The notes under the pieces were generated by a model. It ran no database searches, was not told the DNA's origin, and saw only the letters and a program-made list of their open reading frames with translations. The position numbers were made by a program, and so were the translations under genes. A DNA stretch of 64,000 bases. Source: Paraburkholderia sp. CNPSo 3274 (GTDB lineage: Bacteria; Pseudomonadota; Gammaproteobacteria; Burkholderiales; Burkholderiaceae). Of the stretch, positions 27,182 to 36,090 are shown piece by piece. The first letter of the stretch is position 1. The number at the start of each line of letters is the position of its first letter. Where the stretch lies: assembly GCF_024206475.1 (NCBI RefSeq), contig NZ_JAMBPR010000035.1:1-64000 (forward strand). Direction: 5' to 3'.

Positions 27182-27837
27182 TGGTCGAGTTCACTCTCTG
27201 GGATATCGCGCGCAACCTGCTGCTCGCCGCGCGCTGGACCGTTTTGCTCTCGCTTTGCGCATTCGTTGGAGGCGGCATCGCGGGCCTCGTGCTGCTGGCG
27301 ATGCGAGTTTCGCCAGTGGCCTGGCTGCGTCGCATCGCTGTGCTGTACGTCGAGCTGTTTCAAGGCACGCCACTGCTGATGCAACTCTTTCTCGCGTTCT
27401 TCGGGCTGCCCCTCGTGGGAATCGAAGTTTCGCCGTGGCTGGCCGCAACGGTGACGCTTATCCTCTACACGAGTGCCTACCTGGCTGACATCTGGCGCGG
27501 GTGCGTCGAAGCCGTGCCGCGAGGGCAGTGGAGCGCCGCAGCCAGCCTCGGCATGACATGGCCTCAACAGTTGCGTTACGTCGTCTGGCCCCAGGCATGG
27601 AAGATCGCCGTGCCGCCCACGGTCGGCTTTCTCGTGCAGGTGGTGAAGAGTACGGCGCTCACCTCGATCATCGGCCTGACCGAGCTGACCAAGACCGGAA
27701 CCATGATCACGAACGCCGTGTTTCGTCCATTCCCGATCTACGCGATGGTCGCACTGCTGTACTTCGCGATGTGCTTTCCGCTCACGTGGTATGCGCGTGT
27801 GCTCGAAGGCCGTTACCAGCGCGGCCGCCACCGCTGA
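27181..27837 (+). CDS. Polar amino-acid ABC transporter permease 2
   Basis: A 218-residue partner of the preceding permease. It shows VELFQGTPLLMQLFLAFFGLP, YTSAYLADIWRGCVEAVPRGQWSAAASLGM and VVWPQAWKIAVPPTVG. The ATG lies within the TAATG overlap, following an AAGGAG. Both permeases would assemble as a heterodimer with the ATPase encoded 39 bases downstream. Confidence 0.92.
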   Translation: MVEFTLWDIARNLLLAARWTVLLSLCAFVGGGIAGLVLLAMRVSPVAWLRRIAVLYVELFQGTPLLMQLFLAFFGLPLVGIEVSPWLAATVTLILYTSAYLADIWRGCVEAVPRGQWSAAASLGMTWPQQLRYVVWPQAWKIAVPPTVGFLVQVVKSTALTSIIGLTELTKTGTMITNAVFRPFPIYAMVALLYFAMCFPLTWYARVLEGRYQRGRHR

Positions 27838-27876
27838 ACACATGAACTTCAACGCTCTTCAGACGCAGGTTTCGAC

Positions 27877-28602
27877 ATGATTACCATTAGCAACGTATCG
27901 AAGTGGTACGGTCAGTTCCAGGTGCTCACTGACTGCACGACGGAAGTGAAAAAGGGCGAAGTCGTCGTGGTGTGCGGCCCGTCGGGCTCGGGAAAATCGA
28001 CGCTCATCAAGACGGTCAATGGCCTCGAACCGTTTCAGAACGGTGAGATCAGGATCAACGGCGAGTCGGTTGGCGACAAGAAGACCAATCTGTCGAAGCT
28101 GCGCTCGAAAGTGGGAATGGTTTTTCAGCATTTCGAACTATTCCCGCATATGTCGATTACCGAAAACCTTACGCTCGCACAGATGAAGGTGCTCGGCAGG
28201 CGAAAGGACGAGGCCGCCCAAAAGGCCTTGGGGCTGCTGCATCGCGTGGGCTTGCGCGCTCATGCGGACAAGTTCCCTGGCCAGCTCTCAGGCGGTCAGC
28301 AGCAGCGTGTTGCGATCGCCCGCGCGTTGTCGATGGACCCGATAGCGATGCTATTCGACGAGCCAACTTCGGCACTCGATCCGGAGATGATCAACGAGGT
28401 GCTGGACGTGATGGTCGAACTCGCTCAGGAAGGCATGACGATGATGTGCGTCACGCATGAGATGGGCTTCGCGAAGAAGGTGGCGAATCGCGTGATCTTC
28501 ATGGACCAGGGGTGTATTGTCGAAGACGATCTCAAGGAGGCGTTCTTTGCACAGCCGAAGTCCAGCCGCGCGAAGGACTTTCTTTCAAAGATCCTTCACT
28601 AG
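27877..28602 (+). CDS. Polar amino-acid ABC transporter ATP-binding protein, GlnQ/HisP-like
   Basis: A 241-residue ATPase with Walker A GPSGSGKST, FQHFELFPHMSITENL, signature LSGGQQQRVAIARALS, Walker B AMLFDEPTSALDPEM and VTHEMGFAKKVANRVIFMDQG, all typical of the polar amino-acid family. It ends the third importer and may also serve the ATPase-less binding protein/permease pair at 15.2-16.8 kb. A LysR gene follows after 32 bases. Confidence 0.94.
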   Translation: MITISNVSKWYGQFQVLTDCTTEVKKGEVVVVCGPSGSGKSTLIKTVNGLEPFQNGEIRINGESVGDKKTNLSKLRSKVGMVFQHFELFPHMSITENLTLAQMKVLGRRKDEAAQKALGLLHRVGLRAHADKFPGQLSGGQQQRVAIARALSMDPIAMLFDEPTSALDPEMINEVLDVMVELAQEGMTMMCVTHEMGFAKKVANRVIFMDQGCIVEDDLKEAFFAQPKSSRAKDFLSKILH

Positions 28603-28634
28603 CACGCTCCCGTCAAACCGGACACGCGGATCCC

Positions 28635-29531
28635 ATGCGACGCCTTCCTCCACTCAACGCATTGCAGGTATTTGAGGTGGTTGCCCGCCACCGCAGTTTC
28701 ACCTGTGCTGCGGAACATCTGTGTCTCACGCAGGGAGCCGTGAGCCGGCAGATCCTCACGCTGGAGGACTACTACAAGTTTCCGCTTTTCATAAGAGGAA
28801 AGAAGGGGCTTACCCTGACGACCGAAGGAGAGATGCTGCTGCCCGTCGTGAAGGAGGGTCTCGCGCGCATCGAAGAGATGTCGCTGCGTTTGACGCGGCA
28901 GCGCACGGATCTCGCAATGAAGGTGCCGACCTGCATCATGCGCTGGATGTTGCCGAGAATCATGCGGTTTCAGGGGGAACACCCCGACTTGCTGGTGCAG
29001 ATCACAGCAACCTGGCAGCATGACGTTGACTTCCAGGTCGAGCCGTTCGATGCTGCGATCATCTACGGTTCGTCCCCAGGGGCCGATGTTCACGCGGTGC
29101 CGCTCTTCGACGAGCGGATTACACCGGTATGCGCGCCGGAACTGCTGAACAGCAAGCCGCTCGCACAGTTCGACGATCTCTCGCATTTCACACTGCTGCA
29201 CCCGACGCGAGACCATCGTGACTGGAGACAGTGGCTTGATCAGGTCGGCGCGACCCAGGTGGACGCGAACATGGGTCCGAGTTTCGAAACACTCGATCTG
29301 GCGACGAACGCGGCCATGCAAGGCTTCGGCATCGCAATCGGCGACCGGACGCTGGTCGATGACGACCTCGTGGCGAGGCGGCTTGTGATGCCGTTCGACA
29401 AGGTGATCGAAACGGGCGCGCGCTATTACTTTGTCTATCCCGATTGCGTGGCGCATCAGCCAAAGATGAAACTCTTTAGCGAGTGGATGGCACTGAATCG
29501 CCAACAGCAACCGGCGATGGCGGCTGTATAG
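28635..29531 (+). CDS. LysR-family transcriptional regulator (GcvA-like)
   Basis: A 298-residue regulator starting MRRLPPLNALQVFEVVARH, with the LTQGAVSRQILTLED recognition helix region and a C-terminal effector-binding domain (FEPFDAAIIYGSSPGADV-like segment, then IAIGDRTLVDDDLVARRLVMPFD). It is the last gene of the rightward guanidino/amino-acid transport block and is the best candidate to control it, sensing arginine or a derived guanidino acid (inference). It converges on sauR with a 21-base gap, so this point is the border between the arginine locus and the sulfonate island. Confidence 0.88.
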   Translation: MRRLPPLNALQVFEVVARHRSFTCAAEHLCLTQGAVSRQILTLEDYYKFPLFIRGKKGLTLTTEGEMLLPVVKEGLARIEEMSLRLTRQRTDLAMKVPTCIMRWMLPRIMRFQGEHPDLLVQITATWQHDVDFQVEPFDAAIIYGSSPGADVHAVPLFDERITPVCAPELLNSKPLAQFDDLSHFTLLHPTRDHRDWRQWLDQVGATQVDANMGPSFETLDLATNAAMQGFGIAIGDRTLVDDDLVARRLVMPFDKVIETGARYYFVYPDCVAHQPKMKLFSEWMALNRQQQPAMAAV

Positions 29532-29552
29532 GAAGACCGCAGGCGAGCGCGC

Positions 29553-30317
29553 TTACTCGCGGAACGTCTTCGCGGTTTCCGTTGCGGCACGCCTTAGGTC
29601 TGGCACGAAGGCGAGCAGGTCGTCGAGTGCGACGCGTCCGACCGGCGCCTGGACGGCGATTGCCGCGCACGCACGGTTGCGGTCCAGCATTACGGGAACG
29701 GCGATCGCGATCAAGCCCTGTAAATGCTCCTGATTATTGATCGCGAGCTGCCGGCGACGTGTCACCGCCAGCTCCTTGCGCAACGCTTCGCGGTCGGTGA
29801 TCGTTTGCTCCGAATGCGCGCGCAGCGGCAGCGTGTCGATCATGCGGTCGCGCCGTTCCTTGGGCAGAAAGCTCAGGAGCAGCTTGCCGCTTGCCGAGCA
29901 GTGCAGCGGCACGTGCGAGCCCGGCTGCAGATGCATGCGCAGCGGCCATTCGGTCTCCACGCGGTCGACATAGACCACGTCGTTGCCGGCGAGCATGGTG
30001 AGATTGCAGGTCTCGCCAATCTTTTCGACGAGCTGTTCGAGCAGCAGATGCCGCGCCGCCGCCGGCCCCGCATGCATCAGCACGTTCACCGCCATCATTC
30101 TCACGCGTGCCGAACACTCGTACAGCTTGTCGTTGGCGCCGCGTGTGACGAGCCACGCGTCGGTGAGCTGGGTCAGAATGCGGTGCACCGTCTGCTTGGG
30201 CAAACCGAGCGCCTCCACCAGATCCATCATCGCCAAAGGATGGCCCGCCTGGGCTAGCGTTTCCAGCACACGGAACGCGCGGACTGCCGCCGCATTCGAT
30301 TGGTTCGATGTGGACAC
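29553..30317 (-). CDS. sauR: IclR-family regulator of sulfoacetate degradation
   Basis: A 254-residue IclR regulator: N-terminal winged helix (AAVRAFRVLETLAQAG, LGLPKQTVHRILTQL) and the C-terminal effector domain with GETCNLTMLAGNDVVYVDRVE, LHCSASGKLLLSFLP and GLIAIAVPV. The GTG at 30317 has CAGGAGACAAGC directly upstream; an in-frame ATG at 30341 has no such site. It is divergent from sauSTU, matching the sauRSTU order known from Cupriavidus necator H16. The perfect palindrome at 30386-30421 lies between them and is its probable operator. Confidence 0.85.
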   Translation of the reverse strand: MSTSNQSNAAAVRAFRVLETLAQAGHPLAMMDLVEALGLPKQTVHRILTQLTDAWLVTRGANDKLYECSARVRMMAVNVLMHAGPAAARHLLLEQLVEKIGETCNLTMLAGNDVVYVDRVETEWPLRMHLQPGSHVPLHCSASGKLLLSFLPKERRDRMIDTLPLRAHSEQTITDREALRKELAVTRRRQLAINNQEHLQGLIAIAVPVMLDRNRACAAIAVQAPVGRVALDDLLAFVPDLRRAATETAKTFRE

Positions 30318-30385
30318 GCTTGTCTCCTGCGTCGGGTGCATTGTGCGGTTGACGCTAGCTTTCCCGTCATTGTGCATCTCCCGGT

Positions 30386-30421
30386 GCGATTTTCGGGACT
30401 GGTGAAAGTCCCGAAAATCGC
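30386..30421. promoter_or_regulatory. Perfect 36-bp inverted-repeat operator between sauR and sauS
   Basis: GCGATTTTCGGGACT (30386-30400), a six-base spacer GGTGAA, and the exact reverse complement AGTCCCGAAAATCGC (30407-30421). A further half-site-like AATCGGGACT occurs at 30464-30473, nearer sauS. A 15-bp perfect dyad centred in the 217-base divergent gap is the expected form of an IclR-type operator, here for SauR controlling both itself and sauSTU. Confidence 0.8.
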
Positions 30422-30534
30422 ATATTCCGCGGCTCCATAGCCGTGTGTCTCCGATTGTGCGGGAATCGGGACTCGCATTCACGCGCCGATGAATAGATTG
30501 GCAGTACAGCCAATTATTTGATCGGAGCGCGCCG

Positions 30535-31980
30535 ATGAATGTGAGAGAGACCGTTGCCAATGCCGCCGGTGCGGGCAAACCCGAAGCGCCCGCGCCGCAG
30601 GTCGCCGCGCTCGTGGCGCGAGCGCGTGCGGCGCAGCAAGCCTTCGAGTTCGCCGGGCAGGCAACCCTGGATACCGCTGCGGCGGCGGCCGCGTGGGCGA
30701 TCATGGAGCCCGGCCGAAACCGCGAGCTTGCCGAGCGGGCTGTGCGCGACACAGGGCTCGGGAACGCCGAAGACAAGTTCCGCAAGAACTACCGCAAGAC
30801 GCTCGGACTGCTGCGCGACCTGCATGGGAAAAAGACCTGTGGCGTGATTGCGCGAGACGAGGCCACGGGCATCGTCGAAATCGCACGCGCGGTCGGGGTG
30901 GTCGCGGCGATCACGCCATCCACCAATCCGGCCGCGACGCCGGCCAACAAGATCATCAACGCGCTCAAATGCGGCAATGCGGTGATCGTCGCGCCCTCGC
31001 CGAAGGGTTATGGCGCGTGCGAGGCGCTCATCGGCTTCATCCATACGCAGTTCGCCAAAGCGGGGCTGGACCCGGCGCTCGTGCAGATGCTGCCCGCGCC
31101 CGTGGACAAGACCGCAACCGCCGCGCTGATGCGCGAGGCCGACCTCGTGGTCGCGACGGGCTCCCAGGCCAATGTGCGCATGGCCTACGCCAGCGGCACG
31201 CCGGCCTTCGGCGTGGGGGCCGGCAACGTGGCCTCGATCGTCACGCGCACGGCGAACCTTCGCGATGCGGCGCACAAGATCGCCGCGTCGAAGACCTTCG
31301 ACTACGCGACGAGTTGCTCGTCGGAGAACAGCGTCGTGATCGACGAGGCGGTCTACGACGCGATGCTGCGCGAACTCGCCACCTGTGGTGGCGTGCTGCT
31401 CGACGCGCAGCAAAAGGCGCAATTGCAGGCGGCGATGTGGACCGACGGCAAGCTGTCCTCGCGTTGCACCGCAAAATCTGCGGCACAGATCGCGCGCGCG
31501 GCGGGCCTCGACGAAGTGGCGACGCGCGAGAGCGCGTTTCTGATGGTCGAGGAAAGCGGCTTCGGGGCGAACCATCCGTTTTCGGGCGAAAAGCTCGCGC
31601 CTGTGCTCACGGTCTACCGCGCGCGCGATTTCGACGATGCGGCGGATATCGTGCGCAGCCTTTACGCGTACATGGGCGCGGGTCACTCGGTCGGCCTGCA
31701 CACGGGTGAACCGAACCAAGCCGTGACGCTGGGTTCGAGGCTGCCGGTGGCGCGCGTGATCGTCAACCAGGCGCATTGCTTCGCGACGGGCGGCAACTTC
31801 GACAACGGCCTGCCGTTCTCGCTCTCGATGGGCTGCGGAACCTGGGGGCGCAACAACTTTTCGGACAATCTCGGCTTTCGCCAGTACCTGAACATCACGC
31901 GCGTGGCGTACCCGATCGCGGAGCACGTTCCCGAGCTCGACACCTTGCTCGGCGACTATTTCCGGAGGTTCGGCCAATGA
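30535..31980 (+). CDS. sauS: Sulfoacetaldehyde dehydrogenase (acylating)
   Basis: A 481-residue CoA-acylating aldehyde dehydrogenase, related to the EutE/AdhE aldehyde domain rather than ordinary ALDH. Features are GVVAAITPSTNPAATPANKIINALKCGNAVIVAPSPKG, the catalytic Cys in ATSCSSENSVV near residue 261, and NQAHCFATGGNFDNGLPFS near the end. In the sulfoacetate pathway it reduces sulfoacetyl-CoA to sulfoacetaldehyde. It is followed without gap by an acyl-CoA ligase gene (ATGA overlap) and a transporter, behind an IclR regulator, which is the sauRSTU arrangement. Without the context it could be read as an acetaldehyde dehydrogenase. Confidence 0.88.
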   Translation: MNVRETVANAAGAGKPEAPAPQVAALVARARAAQQAFEFAGQATLDTAAAAAAWAIMEPGRNRELAERAVRDTGLGNAEDKFRKNYRKTLGLLRDLHGKKTCGVIARDEATGIVEIARAVGVVAAITPSTNPAATPANKIINALKCGNAVIVAPSPKGYGACEALIGFIHTQFAKAGLDPALVQMLPAPVDKTATAALMREADLVVATGSQANVRMAYASGTPAFGVGAGNVASIVTRTANLRDAAHKIAASKTFDYATSCSSENSVVIDEAVYDAMLRELATCGGVLLDAQQKAQLQAAMWTDGKLSSRCTAKSAAQIARAAGLDEVATRESAFLMVEESGFGANHPFSGEKLAPVLTVYRARDFDDAADIVRSLYAYMGAGHSVGLHTGEPNQAVTLGSRLPVARVIVNQAHCFATGGNFDNGLPFSLSMGCGTWGRNNFSDNLGFRQYLNITRVAYPIAEHVPELDTLLGDYFRRFGQ

Positions 31981-33641
31981 GCGCGCCCGCCACGATCCGC
32001 GCGCTGATCGAAGCACGCGCCGCCCAGTACCCGGACAAGCCCTTCCTCCTGGCGGCGCCCGACGAAGGTGCCAATGAAGGTGCCAATGAAGGTGCCGAGG
32101 AGACTGCCAATTCGGCCACAACAGGCGCGACACTCACCTTCGGCGCGCTGCTCGAGCGCTGCCAGGCGCTCGAGCATGGTTTTCGCGACGCCGGCCTGAA
32201 GCCGGGCGACGTCGTTTCGGTCCTGATGGGCAACGGCATCCAGACTGCCACGCTGCTGCTCGGCGCGATGTACAGCGGACTGATCGCGCATCCGCTGAAC
32301 CTGCTTTGCCAGGCGTCCCAGCTTGCCTATGTCGTCGAGCATTCGGATACGCGGATGATCTTCGCGAGCGCGCAGACCAGCATCGCGCTTTCGGCGGCGC
32401 TCGCCGCGCTGCGCGAGCAGGGCATGTCGCGCAACATCGCGCTCGTGCGTACGGAGCCGGATGCCGTCGCATTGCCGGTGCTGCCCGCGCTCGAAACGGC
32501 GGCCGCCGATGTGGCGAGCGCCGTGCCGGCGTCGTTCCTCACTGGCCTCGAGCCTGCGCCAGCGGAAGTCACTGGCGGGCCCGACTGTGCGGACATCGCC
32601 CTCCTGATGTACACCTCGGGCACGACCGGTGCGCCGAAGGGCGTGCTGCTCAGCCACGAAAACCTTTATGCGAACGCGCGCAACATCAGCCTCGAGCACC
32701 GGCTCGCCGACGATGACCGCGTGCTGGCATCGCTGCCGCTGTATCACATCAACGGCCTCGTCGTGACCTTGCTTGCGCCGCTCTGGCACGCGGGCTCGGT
32801 CGTGCTGACGCCGCGTTTCTCCGGGCGCACGTTCTGGCGCGACGCCGCCAGCTACGGCTGCACGTGGATCAACGTGGTGCCGACCATCGTCGCCTATCTC
32901 CTCAACGGCGACGCACCGCGCGGGCTCGATCTCTCCGCGCTCAAGTTCTGCCGCAGCGCGTCTGCTGCGCTGCCCGCCGACCATCATCGCGCATTCGAGG
33001 CGCGCTTCGGCATTGGTGTCATCGAGACCATGGGGATGACCGAGACCGCCGCGCCGGTCTTTAGCAATCCGTACGACGCATCGCAGCGCCGGATTGGCAG
33101 CATCGGCCTGCCATCGGGTGGCGAAGCGCGCGTGATCGATCGTGACGGCCACGAATGCGGGCCGAACGAGTGCGGCGAAATCGTGTTGCGCGGCGCGCAG
33201 GTCATGCGCGGCTACTACAAGCGCCGCGAGGACACGGCGAAGGCGTTCACCGCCGACGGCTGGCTGCGCACCGGCGACCTCGGCTATCGCGACGACGAGG
33301 GCTACTTCTATATCAACGGCCGCTCGAAGGAGCTGATCATCAAGGGTGGCGAAAACATCGCGCCGCGCGAGATCGACGAGGCGCTGCTACGCCATCCGGG
33401 CGTGCTCGATGCGGCGGCCGTCGGCGTGCCCGATCCCGCCTATGGGCAGGAGATCGTCGCGTTCGTGGTTCCGCGCGAGGCTCACTGGCAGGGCGCGCCC
33501 GACCCGGACGATCTGCGCGAGCACTGTCTGCGCGAGCTGGGCCGCTACAAGACACCGAGAGAGTTCCGCTTCGTGAGCGAACTGCCGCGCGGCCCTTCGG
33601 GCAAGGTCCAACGGCTGAAGCTCGTGACGCCCTCGGGCTGA
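31977..33641 (+). CDS. sauT: Sulfoacetate-CoA ligase (AMP-forming)
   Basis: A 554-residue member of the acyl-activating (ANL) superfamily. The adenylation core has YTSGTTGAPKG near residue 211, ETMGMTETAAPVF, and GWLRTGDLGYRDDEGYFYINGRSKELIIKGGENIAP; the C-terminal lysine motif is PSGKVQR. It would activate sulfoacetate with ATP and CoA to sulfoacetyl-CoA. The ATG overlaps the sauS stop (ATGA). A short Gly-Ala-Asn-Glu repeat near residues 29-41 comes from a 12-bp tandem repeat and looks like a lineage-specific insertion in a surface loop. Confidence 0.87.
   Translation: MSAPATIRALIEARAAQYPDKPFLLAAPDEGANEGANEGAEETANSATTGATLTFGALLERCQALEHGFRDAGLKPGDVVSVLMGNGIQTATLLLGAMYSGLIAHPLNLLCQASQLAYVVEHSDTRMIFASAQTSIALSAALAALREQGMSRNIALVRTEPDAVALPVLPALETAAADVASAVPASFLTGLEPAPAEVTGGPDCADIALLMYTSGTTGAPKGVLLSHENLYANARNISLEHRLADDDRVLASLPLYHINGLVVTLLAPLWHAGSVVLTPRFSGRTFWRDAASYGCTWINVVPTIVAYLLNGDAPRGLDLSALKFCRSASAALPADHHRAFEARFGIGVIETMGMTETAAPVFSNPYDASQRRIGSIGLPSGGEARVIDRDGHECGPNECGEIVLRGAQVMRGYYKRREDTAKAFTADGWLRTGDLGYRDDEGYFYINGRSKELIIKGGENIAPREIDEALLRHPGVLDAAAVGVPDPAYGQEIVAFVVPREAHWQGAPDPDDLREHCLRELGRYKTPREFRFVSELPRGPSGKVQRLKLVTPSG
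32064..32096 (+). repeat. 12-bp tandem repeat inside sauT
   Basis: The unit GAAGGTGCCAAT occurs at 32064 and 32076 and again, as its first nine bases, at 32088, encoding E-G-A-N, E-G-A-N, E-G-A. Because the unit is a multiple of three, copy-number change would keep the frame and only lengthen or shorten an N-terminal loop of the ligase. Confidence 0.85.
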
Positions 33642-33706
33642 CACGCGCCTCGCACCAACGCGCATTCGCCCCGGCGACACAAAAGAGAGACTCAGGAGAC
33701 GATGAC

Positions 33707-35089
33707 ATGAAGCAGCACGCGCAGCGCATCAAGACGCGCCATATCATTCTCGCGGTGATGTGCCTGATGTATTTCATCTCGTACATCGACCGCGTGAACA
33801 TCGCGATCGCGGCACCGCTGATCCGCCACGAAATGGGCCTGAGCGCGGTGCAGCTCGGCCTGGTATTTTCCGCGTTCGCCTATCCCTATGCCGTCATGCA
33901 GATCATCGGCGGCTGGCTTTCGGACAAGTTCGGTCCAAAGCTCGTGCTCACCGTGCTCTCGTCGATCTGGGGCGCGGCGACGCTCGCCACGGGCTTTGCC
34001 GGCAGTGTCGCGATGCTCGTGGGGCTGCGCTTCGCGCTCGGCGTGGGCGAGGGTGGGGCGTTTCCCACGGCCACCCGCGCTTTCACGTACTGGATGCCGG
34101 TGGGCGAACGCGGTTTCGCGCAGGGCATCACGCACAGCTTCGCGCGCCTGGGCGGCGCCGTCACGCCGCCGCTCGTGCTCGCGGTGGTCGTTGCAGGCGG
34201 CTGGCGCGACGCGTTCATCTTGCTCGGCATCGCGAGCCTCATATGGACGGTGCTCTATCTCTTCGTATTCACGAACTCGCCGGAACAGAACCGGCGCGTC
34301 ACGCCCGAAGAGACCGCCGAGATCGGCTATTGCAAGGGCGACTGCGACCGCGCGAAGCGCGCGGCGACACCGTGGCGCAAGCTCGTGCGGCGCATGTGGC
34401 TCGTCACGTTCGTCGACTTCTGCTATGGCTGGCTGTTGTGGGTCTATCTCACCTGGCTGCCGTCGTATCTGAAGGAGTCGCGCGGCTTCGACCTCAAGCA
34501 GCTCGCGCTCTTCACGGCGCTGCCGCTGCTCGCAGGCGTGGTGGGCGACACGCTTGGCGGCGTGGTTTCGGACAAGCTCTACAAGTGGACGGGCCGGCTA
34601 CGCTTCGCCCGCTGTGCGGTGCTCGTGACCGGCATGGGCGGCTCGCTCGCTTTCCTGCTGCCCATGGTGTCCGTCGCGAACCCGATGGTCGCGGTGCTCT
34701 TCCTCTCCGCTTCGTTCTTCTTCCTCGAGATCACGAATCCGGTGCTGTGGACGCTGCCGCTCGATATCGCCGGCAAGTACGCGGGTACGGCGGGCGGCAT
34801 GATGAACACCGGCTTCGGCATTGCGGGGATGGTGTCGCCGGTCGTGTTCGGCTACCTGATCCAGCACACCGGCAGCTATAACGTGCCGTTCATGATCTCG
34901 GCTGGCTTGCTGGCGCTTGGCATCGTCGCAGCGCTCTTCATCGATACCGCGCGCACGGTCGAGGCCGACGAGGAACGCGAGCGGCGCATGGGCCCGGAAG
35001 AGGCGGGGGCCTTCGCGTTCCTCGACAGCATGCCGACGGTGCGGCTCGAACGGCACACGCTGCGGCGCCCGCTGCGCTGGTGGCGCTGA
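33707..35089 (+). CDS. sauU: MFS transporter, probable sulfoacetate importer
   Basis: A 460-residue, 12-helix transporter of the anion:cation symporter family. Motifs are MYFISYIDRVNIAIAAPLI in helix 1, GWLSDKFGPKLVL, GVGEGGAFPTATRAFTYWMP and ERGFAQGITHSFARLGGA. These carriers import small organic anions with protons. As the third gene after sauST and before no other catabolic gene, it is assigned to sulfoacetate uptake. The ATG at 33707 follows CAGGAGACGATGAC. A ~30-residue charged C-terminal tail (RTVEADEERERRMGPEE) lies in the cytoplasm. Confidence 0.85.
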   Translation: MKQHAQRIKTRHIILAVMCLMYFISYIDRVNIAIAAPLIRHEMGLSAVQLGLVFSAFAYPYAVMQIIGGWLSDKFGPKLVLTVLSSIWGAATLATGFAGSVAMLVGLRFALGVGEGGAFPTATRAFTYWMPVGERGFAQGITHSFARLGGAVTPPLVLAVVVAGGWRDAFILLGIASLIWTVLYLFVFTNSPEQNRRVTPEETAEIGYCKGDCDRAKRAATPWRKLVRRMWLVTFVDFCYGWLLWVYLTWLPSYLKESRGFDLKQLALFTALPLLAGVVGDTLGGVVSDKLYKWTGRLRFARCAVLVTGMGGSLAFLLPMVSVANPMVAVLFLSASFFFLEITNPVLWTLPLDIAGKYAGTAGGMMNTGFGIAGMVSPVVFGYLIQHTGSYNVPFMISAGLLALGIVAALFIDTARTVEADEERERRMGPEEAGAFAFLDSMPTVRLERHTLRRPLRWWR

Positions 35090-35172
35090 GCCGGTGTGGA
35101 CCGCACAGCGTTGTTCAGGGCATGCATGCGGCGGCCCCAAAGGCATCCGGGGGACCGCCGCGCAGGTACGCG

Positions 35173-36090
35173 TTACGCGCCGCCGTCGAGCTTGCGCAGG
35201 CGCCAGATGAGGCTCGACGTGTCGAAGCGGCTGCCGCCCAGGCGCTGCACGTCGCCATAGAACTGATCGACGAGCGCGGTAACCGGCAGCGCCGCGCCGT
35301 TGCGCTTCGCTTCGTCGAGACAGAAGCCGAGGTCCTTGCGCATCCAGTCCACGGCGAAACCGAAGTCGAATTTGTTGGCCATCATGGTCTGGCCGCGGTT
35401 GTCCATCTGCCAGCTCGCGGCGGCGCCCTTGCCGATCACGTCGAGCACGAGTGCCATGTCGAGCCCCGAGCGCTCGCCGAAGTTGATTGCCTCGGAAAGC
35501 CCCTGCACGAGGCCGGCAATGCAGATCTGATTGACCATTTTGGCGAGCTGGCCGGCGCCCGCCGCGCCCACCAGCGTCACGGCCGCCCCATAGTGGGCGA
35601 GCGTGGGCTTCGCGCGCTCGAAGGCCGTGGCTTCGCCGCCGCACATGATCGTGAGCTTGCCGTTCTGGGCGCCCGCCTGGCCGCCCGAGACGGGCGCGTC
35701 GATGAAATGCAGGCCATGTTCGGCGGCGCTCGCCGACAGCTCGCGCGCCACGTTGGCGGAGGCGGTCGTGTGGTCGGCGAACACGGCGTCGCGCGCCATG
35801 CCGGCGAATGCGCCATCCGCGCCGAGCGTGATGCTGCGCAGGTCGTCGTCGTTGCCGACGCAGGCAAGCACCAGATCGGCGCCCTGAGCCGCTTCGCGCG
35901 GCGTGGCGGCCGCGCGGCCGCCGTATTCGGCGACCCATTGCGCGGCCTTTTCGGCGGTGCGGTTGTAGACCGTGACGTCGAGCCCGGCTTTGGCGAGATG
36001 ACCGGCCATGGGATGGCCCATCACGCCGAGGCCCAGGAACGCGACACGGCGTACCTGATTAGGGGCGGACGAGGATGCGGATTGGCTCAC
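35173..36090 (-). CDS. NAD(P)-dependent beta-hydroxyacid dehydrogenase
   Basis: A 305-residue member of the 3-hydroxyisobutyrate/tartronate-semialdehyde/sulfolactaldehyde reductase family. Motifs: cofactor VAFLGLGVMGHPMAGHL, VYNRTAEKA, the substrate-binding DAPVSGGQAGAQNG and the catalytic lysine in GAGQLAKMVNQ. The GTG at 36090 is chosen because AAGGAGCCACT precedes it. It points away from sauU's direction, flanked by the sau operon and the symporter operon, so a role on a C2-C3 sulfonate semialdehyde is possible. A housekeeping tartronate-semialdehyde or hydroxyisobutyrate function cannot be excluded. Confidence 0.85.
   Translation of the reverse strand: MSQSASSSAPNQVRRVAFLGLGVMGHPMAGHLAKAGLDVTVYNRTAEKAAQWVAEYGGRAAATPREAAQGADLVLACVGNDDDLRSITLGADGAFAGMARDAVFADHTTASANVARELSASAAEHGLHFIDAPVSGGQAGAQNGKLTIMCGGEATAFERAKPTLAHYGAAVTLVGAAGAGQLAKMVNQICIAGLVQGLSEAINFGERSGLDMALVLDVIGKGAAASWQMDNRGQTMMANKFDFGFAVDWMRKDLGFCLDEAKRNGAALPVTALVDQFYGDVQRLGGSRFDTSSLIWRLRKLDGGA

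Noticed and set aside
30514..32133. 539-codon open frame on the minus strand
   Set aside because: Antisense to sauS and the start of sauT, with no recognisable motif and biased composition.
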